Source of the DNA: Acinetobacter sp. UBA3106
GTDB lineage: Bacteria > Pseudomonadota > Gammaproteobacteria > Pseudomonadales > Moraxellaceae
Assembly: GCA_002365595.1 (NCBI GenBank)
Contig: DFAM01000011.1
Coordinates: 55,021-119,020 of the forward strand
Length of the DNA stretch: 64,000 nt
Direction of reading: 5' to 3'
Part shown: piece after piece, positions 58,970 through 64,000 of the stretch
How positions within the stretch are numbered: the stretch's first letter is position 1
How the letters are laid out: each line of letters opens with the position of its first letter
Position numbers and translations under genes: made by a program
Notes under the pieces: generated by a model
Databases searched by the model: none
What the model was told of the DNA's origin: nothing
Seen by the model: the letters and a program-made list of their open reading frames with translations, nothing else

Positions 58970-60778
58970 GTGCACAACTTATGGACTGTACAGGACTGGC
59001 AACACGCCTACCAGAATAACAATATCCAGCTTAGTGACCTGATTGGATATGTTGCCGGGTTGAATAATGACAATCATGCCTGGATTTCAATTGCGACAGC
59101 AGCACAATTACAGGCACAAATTGATGCATTGACTGGTGCAGATAGTGCAAACTTGCCACTTTATGGGGTGCCATTTGCAGTCAAAGACAATATTGATGTC
59201 GCAGGTTTTTATACCACTGCAGCGTGTAAAGAAGCTGAGTACTTGGCGACTTCAGATGCAACCGTCGTAGCAAAACTGAAAGCTGCTGGTGCAATTGTGG
59301 TGGGTAAAACCAATCTGGACCAGTTTGCGACGGGTCTGGTCGGTGTGCGCTCTCCATACGGCGCTGTGAAAAACAGCTTTAATCCTGAATATATTAGTGG
59401 CGGTTCAAGTTCCGGTTCCAGTGTAGCAGTTGCGAATGGCCAAGTACCATTCAGCTTGGGTACAGATACTGCCGGTTCAGGACGTGTACCGGCAGGGCAT
59501 AATAATATTGTTGGTTTAAAGCCGACCAAAGGTTGGTTCTCGACTACAGGCCTGATTCCGGCTTGTCGCACCATCGATGTGATTTCAATTTTTGCATTAA
59601 CGGTGGATGATGCCTGGCAGGTGGCGCAAGTCATGCAAGACTATGATGCCAGCGATGATTATTCCCGAGTACATCCTCAGAATGTACCGAGCCAATTTTC
59701 AAAAGGGAAAATTGCCATTCCGAATACACTGGAATTTTATGGCGATGCTGAAACTGAAAAAGCATTTGATCAAGCCGTTGAACGGGTGAAAGGCTTAGGT
59801 TATACCGTCGAAGCGATTGATTTTAGCATTTTCAATCAACTAGCAGCTGCTTTATATAACAAGGCCTGGGTCGCTGAACGTACTAGTGCTGTTGAAAAAA
59901 TGGTGGCACGTGAAGTTACCCATCCCGTGATTAATCAGATCATTAGCCAAGCGGATAACTTTAATGCCGTGGAGATGATGCAGGCAGAATATGAGCGTGC
60001 ACAGCTATCTCGAAAAATCAATCTGGCACTGGCGGACTTTGATGCAATGATGGTACCAACCGCACCGACCATCTATAAGATTGCTGATGTGGAAGCCGAT
60101 CCATTGCTAAAAAATAGCCATATGGGCGCTTATACCAATTTTGTCAATTTTGCCGATCTGTCGGCTTTGGCACTACCAAATAGTATTCGTGCCGATGGTT
60201 TGCCAACGGGCGTGACCTTTATTGCGCCAGCCTGGATGGATGAAGCACTGGCCAAGTTCGGGCAAAAATGGCAGCAGGCAAGCCAGTTAAAGTTGGGCAC
60301 ATCTGAACTTAGCTATGAAAAAACAACTGAAATCTCATCGGGGCACAGCGTGAAACTGGCTGTCGTCGGTGCACATCTGACCGGTATGCCACTGAATTTT
60401 CAGTTGACCACACGTGGTGGCACCCTGATCAAGCAGACCCGGACTGCTTCGTATTACAAACTCTATGCTTTAAAAAATACCACACCGCCAAAACCTGGCC
60501 TGCAATACAACGCCAAAGGTTTTTCAATTGAAGTCGAAGTCTGGGACATTCCGCGTGCACTGTTCGGAGACATTGTTGCAGAAGTTCCGGCACCTTTGGG
60601 CATCGGCAATGTCCAGCTGATTGATGGCACTTGGGTCAAAGGCTTTATCTGTGAAGGCTATTCACTTGAAGATGCAACAGATATCAGTCATTTCGGTGGC
60701 TGGCGCGAATTTATGAAATCTAAACAACTTTCAAATACCAAATTTAAATGTGAATGCATAGGGGAAGTCGCACAATGA
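58970..60778 (+). CDS. atzF: Allophanate hydrolase
   Basis: A 602-residue amidase-signature enzyme plus a C-terminal allophanate-hydrolase domain (about 470-602) that handles the decarboxylated product. The Ser-Ser-Lys triad is Lys72 (FAVKDN), a serine of GGSSSGSS (about residue 148) and Ser170 (DTAGSGR). It converts allophanate to ammonia and CO2, the last step of guanidine or urea-amidolyase degradation. The start is GTG with a perfect AAGGAG ribosome site. It overlaps the next gene by 4 bases (ATGA). Confidence 0.93.
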   Translation: MHNLWTVQDWQHAYQNNNIQLSDLIGYVAGLNNDNHAWISIATAAQLQAQIDALTGADSANLPLYGVPFAVKDNIDVAGFYTTAACKEAEYLATSDATVVAKLKAAGAIVVGKTNLDQFATGLVGVRSPYGAVKNSFNPEYISGGSSSGSSVAVANGQVPFSLGTDTAGSGRVPAGHNNIVGLKPTKGWFSTTGLIPACRTIDVISIFALTVDDAWQVAQVMQDYDASDDYSRVHPQNVPSQFSKGKIAIPNTLEFYGDAETEKAFDQAVERVKGLGYTVEAIDFSIFNQLAAALYNKAWVAERTSAVEKMVAREVTHPVINQIISQADNFNAVEMMQAEYERAQLSRKINLALADFDAMMVPTAPTIYKIADVEADPLLKNSHMGAYTNFVNFADLSALALPNSIRADGLPTGVTFIAPAWMDEALAKFGQKWQQASQLKLGTSELSYEKTTEISSGHSVKLAVVGAHLTGMPLNFQLTTRGGTLIKQTRTASYYKLYALKNTTPPKPGLQYNAKGFSIEVEVWDIPRALFGDIVAEVPAPLGIGNVQLIDGTWVKGFICEGYSLEDATDISHFGGWREFMKSKQLSNTKFKCECIGEVAQ

Positions 60779-61797
60779 TCAAAAAAGCAAGTCTGGCAGC
60801 CTCAGTGTGCTGCGCGGTGTTATTCAGTGGTTGTGACAATACAGCAAAACTTCCTGAGCCTTCTGCTCAGGCCAAAGCAACAGCCAATGTTAATCCAATC
60901 CGTATCGGTTATAGTGACTGGCCGGGATTTGTGGCCTGGCAGGTGGCGATTGAAAAAGGCTGGTTGGAAGAAGCAGGGGTCAAAGCTGATTTTAAATGGT
61001 TCGACTATTCTGCTTCACTCTCTGCCTTTGCTGCCAATCAGCTAGACGCCGTGCTGGTCACTAATGGTGACAATCTGGTGACCGGTTCTGGTGGTACCAA
61101 AGGTGTAATGATCATGGCGACCGATTATTCGGCCGGAAATGATGTAATTATTGCCAAGAATGGCATTAACTCGATTCAGGAACTGAAAGGTAAAACGGTT
61201 GCAACTGAAAAAGGTCTGGTAGATCACTTGCTGCTTTCTACTGCACTGGATGATGCCAAGGTTAAACTGAATGAAGTTAAACTGGTCAATACCATGACCA
61301 ATGAATTGCCACAGGTATTTGCCACTCCCGATATTGATGCGATTGCAGTATGGCAGCCAGTCGCGAATCAGGCTTTATCTGCTGTTGCCGGTTCCAAAAT
61401 TATTTTTAGTTCTAAAGACAAGCCGGGATTAATTTACGATACCTTGACCGTGAATTCCGCCCATCTGGAAGCCAATAAAGAGCAATGGAAAAAGGTCATT
61501 CAGGTCTGGGATAAAACAGTCAAATACATCAATGACCCGGCGACTCGTGAAGACGCTGCACAGATCATGTCCAAACGGGTTGGTATCGATGCGAAAACCT
61601 ATATGCAATTCATTGATGGCACTCATTTGCTGGATCTGGCCGCCAACAAGAAAGTGTTTACCAAAGGTGATGGCTTCGATTCCATCTATGGTTCCAGCTA
61701 TCATGTGAACAAGTTCAATGTGGCCAACGGTATTTATACGACTGAAATGAACGTGGATGGCGTGATTGTTCCAACGCTGGTGCAAGAACTCAAATAG
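60775..61797 (+). CDS. Substrate-binding lipoprotein of a NitT/TauT-type ABC system
   Basis: A 340-residue periplasmic binding protein with lipobox FSGC (Cys20 or so) and the NMT1/TauA fold (IRIGYSDWPGFVAWQVAIEKGWLEEAGV). Relatives bind nitrate, taurine, sulfonates or thiamine precursors; in guanidine or urea carboxylase loci they are thought to feed guanidine or urea. The permease and ATPase genes that normally accompany it are absent here, so it is an orphan relying on parts encoded elsewhere. It overlaps atzF by ATGA; a start at 60754 is possible but inside atzF. Confidence 0.85.
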   Translation: MIKKASLAASVCCAVLFSGCDNTAKLPEPSAQAKATANVNPIRIGYSDWPGFVAWQVAIEKGWLEEAGVKADFKWFDYSASLSAFAANQLDAVLVTNGDNLVTGSGGTKGVMIMATDYSAGNDVIIAKNGINSIQELKGKTVATEKGLVDHLLLSTALDDAKVKLNEVKLVNTMTNELPQVFATPDIDAIAVWQPVANQALSAVAGSKIIFSSKDKPGLIYDTLTVNSAHLEANKEQWKKVIQVWDKTVKYINDPATREDAAQIMSKRVGIDAKTYMQFIDGTHLLDLAANKKVFTKGDGFDSIYGSSYHVNKFNVANGIYTTEMNVDGVIVPTLVQELK

Positions 61798-61835
61798 TGT
61801 GTTCCTCAGAATTTTAAAATGTAATTTAAACCAAT

Positions 61836-61861
61836 AAAAAATCCCCAGTTGGGGATTTTTT
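61836..61861 (+). terminator. Terminator of the allophanate hydrolase operon
   Basis: AAAAATCCCC / GGGGATTTTTT with an AGTT loop. Confidence 0.9.
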
Positions 61862-61878
61862 ATTGTCAGATGAATAGG

Positions 61879-62072
61879 GTTCTTTCATAAATCATTTTGA
61901 ATCACTACAAATAAAATTCCCTCTCCTTGTAGGAGAGGGTTAGGGAGAGGTTCTTTCTAAGAAATCCCTTCATCCTCTTACGAAGCAATGCTTCTCATTC
62001 CAGAGGGGGAAGGAACTTTCAATATCCATTTAAATATGAATATAATGATCATTTTTTGATTTATGAAAGAAC
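61879..62072. mobile_element. MITE-like element with 16-bp terminal inverted repeats
   Basis: GTTCTTTCATAAATCA (61879-61894) recurs exactly as the reverse complement at 62057-62072. Between them is a REP-like core: CCCTCTCC-TTGTA-GGAGAGGG (61919-61939) followed by TTAGGGAGAGG, with a partly matching CCAGAGGGGGAAGG near 62000. The core resembles the interspersed GGAGAGGGTTAGGG repeat found in many proteobacteria. It has no coding capacity and could be a non-autonomous transposon. No clear target duplication was seen. Confidence 0.65.
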
Positions 62073-62087
62073 GCTAATATTAAAACA

Positions 62088-62417
62088 TTAAAGCTGCGTA
62101 CTTTTGGAAAAGACATTGATAAAAATAATACCAATGATCATAAACGCCAGACCGATCAGCGCGGGAAGATCCAGTTGCTGTTTAAATACCAAGAGGCCAA
62201 CCGTTGAAATCAGGATAATGCCGGCACCAGACCAGATTGCATAGGCAATGCCCATCGGAATGGTTTTCATGGTTAGCGACAGGAAAAACAGGGCAACGGC
62301 ATAACCGGCAATGGTGGCAAGTGAAGGCCAGAGCACGCTAAAACCATTGGAAGCTTTCAATGCAGAAGTCGCAATGACTTCTGCGATGATGGCAATCGAC
62401 AAATATAAAAAAGACAT
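62088..62417 (-). CDS. abeS: SMR-family multidrug efflux protein, AbeS/EmrE-like
   Basis: A 109-residue four-helix small multidrug resistance transporter. The membrane glutamate lies in IAEVIATSALKAS and the loop TIPMGIAYAIWSGAGIILIS matches EmrE/AbeS. The IAYAIWSG motif points to the Qac branch (quaternary-ammonium drugs), not to the guanidinium-exporting Gdx branch, which usually reads TAYAVWTG. It is the third gene of a unit with the unknown protein and the oxygenase (8-base gap; GGGAG in front of its ATG). Confidence 0.88.
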   Translation of the reverse strand: MSFLYLSIAIIAEVIATSALKASNGFSVLWPSLATIAGYAVALFFLSLTMKTIPMGIAYAIWSGAGIILISTVGLLVFKQQLDLPALIGLAFMIIGIIFINVFSKSTQL

Positions 62418-62425
62418 ATTTCTCC

Positions 62426-63307
62426 CTATACCACCCGTTCTGCATGATGTATCAGATGATCCTGTTCTGACTTCAGCCAGTTTTCAGCTTCCGCAGTCGT
62501 TGGTGTCGTGTGTTGAAACTCATAATCCGGCTGGTACATATCCAGTTCAAAAATCAGGTCGATTTTACGATCATCTAAAATTACGTGCTGAACCAGACTG
62601 CTTTCATTGAAAACTTCAAAATTTCCCAGCTTAAAGGCTTTGCCTATTTCGCTTGTGCGCGTGCTATAAGTTTTAGCTTGACCATCAGTACCGATAGAAA
62701 CCTCAAAACTTTCCAACAAGGCAAACACGGTCGGATCGACAGCTTTCAAATCCATTTGAGCTACTGCACTTTGTACTTCAGGCAAACGCGTCAGGGCATA
62801 AGCAATATGATCACCACAAATAATCAGGCCACCATCCATTTCCAGGGATTGGCCAGATTGAACATCAATCGCAGATTGCAGCCGCAAGCCTAAAAACAGG
62901 CCACGTTGTACCTGCTGGCGCCAGTCTTCGACATAGACATTACTTGGAGAGAATTCCAGAATGCAGTTGCCAATTGCATGCAACCTGGCTGGTTCCGGCC
63001 ACTGCACATGATTCTGGTAATTGGCGTAGTCTTTCACTTCCCAGGACAATAGCTGGCTGGCGTTATCCCAAAGCGTATTACCAATCCAGCCTTGGCGTTC
63101 CTGAACAGCAGTTCCCGTCTGGCTTTTTAGACGAAGATCAATGGTAAAACTGCGCGACTGAAACCAGTACACAATGGTATTTTCATCGGTCAGGCCATTA
63201 TAAAAACTGATGCTTTTACGCTGGAAAGCACCGTATAAAAAGCCCGGAATAATCTCTGGCTGAGGGATAGTGGGCTTTAAAGTTTTAATTACTTCAAACA
63301 GATTCAT
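62426..63307 (-). CDS. Hypothetical protein, 293 aa
   Basis: Not recognised with confidence. It is soluble and beta-rich with two similar halves in appearance: IVYWFQSRSFTIDLRLK near the start and FELDMYQPDYEFQ at the end. No signal, membrane segment or catalytic motif stands out. Its ATG overlaps the stop codon of the 2-oxoglutarate oxygenase (ATGA), so the two are translationally coupled and probably act together. Confidence 0.6.
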   Translation of the reverse strand: MNLFEVIKTLKPTIPQPEIIPGFLYGAFQRKSISFYNGLTDENTIVYWFQSRSFTIDLRLKSQTGTAVQERQGWIGNTLWDNASQLLSWEVKDYANYQNHVQWPEPARLHAIGNCILEFSPSNVYVEDWRQQVQRGLFLGLRLQSAIDVQSGQSLEMDGGLIICGDHIAYALTRLPEVQSAVAQMDLKAVDPTVFALLESFEVSIGTDGQAKTYSTRTSEIGKAFKLGNFEVFNESSLVQHVILDDRKIDLIFELDMYQPDYEFQHTTPTTAEAENWLKSEQDHLIHHAERVV

Positions 63308-64000
63308 GATGCTACCTCCGCCTGTTCTTCAAGTCCAAAAGAAGAAAGTGGTACAGCATTTTTTAAGACCAGCTTACCGCTAGCGACGCGCTGTTTTAAA
63401 TATTGAAAGGTCTGGGCGGTCTGATTAAACAGATGCTCACCCCCGATCAGTGCAGAATATTTGGAATTTTCAGTGTGAATCACAGGTTCAATCACGGTGT
63501 CATAATTGCAGGCGCAAAACAGCGGGAATGAATAACGTTCTTCCGAGACCTTTTTCACGCGGTGCTTGGTGGCAAGATATTTACCATTGGATAGAATTTC
63601 CATCATGTCACCGATATTCATCACCAAGGTATTTTCAATCAGTGGAATGTCGATCCATTCACCGGCTTTATTCAAAACCTGTAAGCCGGGCGCGGTGGGT
63701 AACAGCAGGGTAAAGCATTCGTAATCAGTATGTGCGCCAATCCCTTCGGCATCTTTCACTTCCGGATTATAGGGATAATGAATCAAACGTAGCTGACTTG
63801 GTGCATCAGTAATTTTGCTTTTAAAAAAGTCCTCACGAACGCCCAATGCCAGTGCAAAGGCAGAAAAAATCTGCCGGCTGATCTCACGCAGATGCCTGTA
63901 GTATTGGCTGACAATAGGCTTGAAATCCGGATAGTTTGGCCATAAGGTAGGGCCAAGTAAAGGACAGTTTTTTTGTGTACCCTGATAATCATAATTGACA
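63304..64000 (-). CDS. 2-oxoglutarate/Fe(II) oxygenase, IPNS family (partial)
   Basis: The C-terminal 231 residues of an isopenicillin N synthase-like oxygenase; the frame stays open to the right edge, so the N-terminus is outside. The iron ligands are visible: HTD in GAHTDYECFTLLLP and the distal His in ATKHRVKK. The 2-oxoglutarate-binding RxS is RYS in ERYSFPLF. The family includes ethylene-forming enzyme, which releases guanidine from arginine. This enzyme's substrate is not known, though it faces a guanidine-catabolic locus. It heads an operon with the unknown protein and SMR pump. Confidence 0.88.
   Translation of the reverse strand, partial: VNYDYQGTQKNCPLLGPTLWPNYPDFKPIVSQYYRHLREISRQIFSAFALALGVREDFFKSKITDAPSQLRLIHYPYNPEVKDAEGIGAHTDYECFTLLLPTAPGLQVLNKAGEWIDIPLIENTLVMNIGDMMEILSNGKYLATKHRVKKVSEERYSFPLFCACNYDTVIEPVIHTENSKYSALIGGEHLFNQTAQTFQYLKQRVASGKLVLKNAVPLSSFGLEEQAEVAS

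Noticed and set aside
62088..62417. SMR pump as a guanidinium exporter (Gdx) completing the guanidine locus
   Set aside because: The signature loop reads IAYAIWSG like EmrE/AbeS rather than the Gdx-type TAYAVWTG, and it is on the opposite strand in another operon.
63783..63992. Apparent frame break in the oxygenase near 63846
   Set aside because: An in-frame ATG at 63846 makes a short internal start look real, but the oxygenase frame continues open to the window edge with family-like sequence (for example LGPTLWPNYPDFKP), so there is no frameshift.

Overview
The window looks like a chromosomal segment of an Acinetobacter (Moraxellaceae). This rests on about 40% GC, gene families typical of that genus (an AbeS-like SMR pump, PilU-type pilus ATPases, long PlsB, DUF2058 and DUF1275 proteins) and the protein sequences themselves. 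It is an inference from content; no rRNA or tRNA gene is present to confirm it. I saw no insertion sequence, CRISPR array or prophage.

Layout. 1-8.7 kb: mixed housekeeping (SGNH hydrolase, UDG-family glycosylase, FMN-binding protein, a MocR regulator divergent from a DMT exporter, a PLD lipoprotein, glutathione-dependent formaldehyde dehydrogenase). 8.7-14.7 kb: an aromatic amino acid block. Aromatic aminotransferase, permease and 4-hydroxyphenylpyruvate dioxygenase lie on the minus strand. A DAHP synthase on the plus strand has a leader with two consecutive aromatic-rich peptides, the first coupled to an intrinsic terminator. 14.9-17.7 kb: two tandem PilU-type ATPases. 17.7-32.4 kb: mostly minus-strand transport and repair genes (MFS, GcvH, AraC, MaoC, ABC exporter, photolyase, MscS, SstT, SulP). 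32.7-37.8 kb: a diguanylate cyclase convergent with a GAF-PAS-PAS-GGDEF-EAL protein, then an orphan BigR/SqrR-like ArsR repressor. 38-48.8 kb: PlsB, CysK, a LysR regulator, and a TetR-flanked acyl-CoA dehydrogenase/thiolase/CoA-transferase cluster.

50.2-61.8 kb is the most interesting part. It is a guanidine-degradation locus: sigma-54 promoter, guanidine-I (ykkC) riboswitch, two DUF1989 carboxyguanidine deiminase subunits and a biotin-dependent urea/guanidine carboxylase. A second sigma-54 promoter follows, driving a 37-residue peptide, a NikR-fold ribbon-helix-helix protein lacking three of four nickel ligands, allophanate hydrolase and an orphan substrate-binding lipoprotein. Both promoters carry the same 32-bp composite operator in opposite orientations, with NikR-like geometry (GTATTA-N16-TAATAC at the first). 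I propose that the NikR-like protein is the local regulator. The locus is split by a 2.7-kb defence island: a Septu-type PtuA/PtuB pair, a truncated HipA-like start, a Phd/YefM-type antitoxin and a decayed RelE toxin.

61.8-64 kb: a 194-bp MITE-like element with 16-bp terminal inverted repeats, then a minus-strand operon of a 2-oxoglutarate/Fe(II) oxygenase (cut by the window edge), an unknown protein and an AbeS-like SMR transporter.
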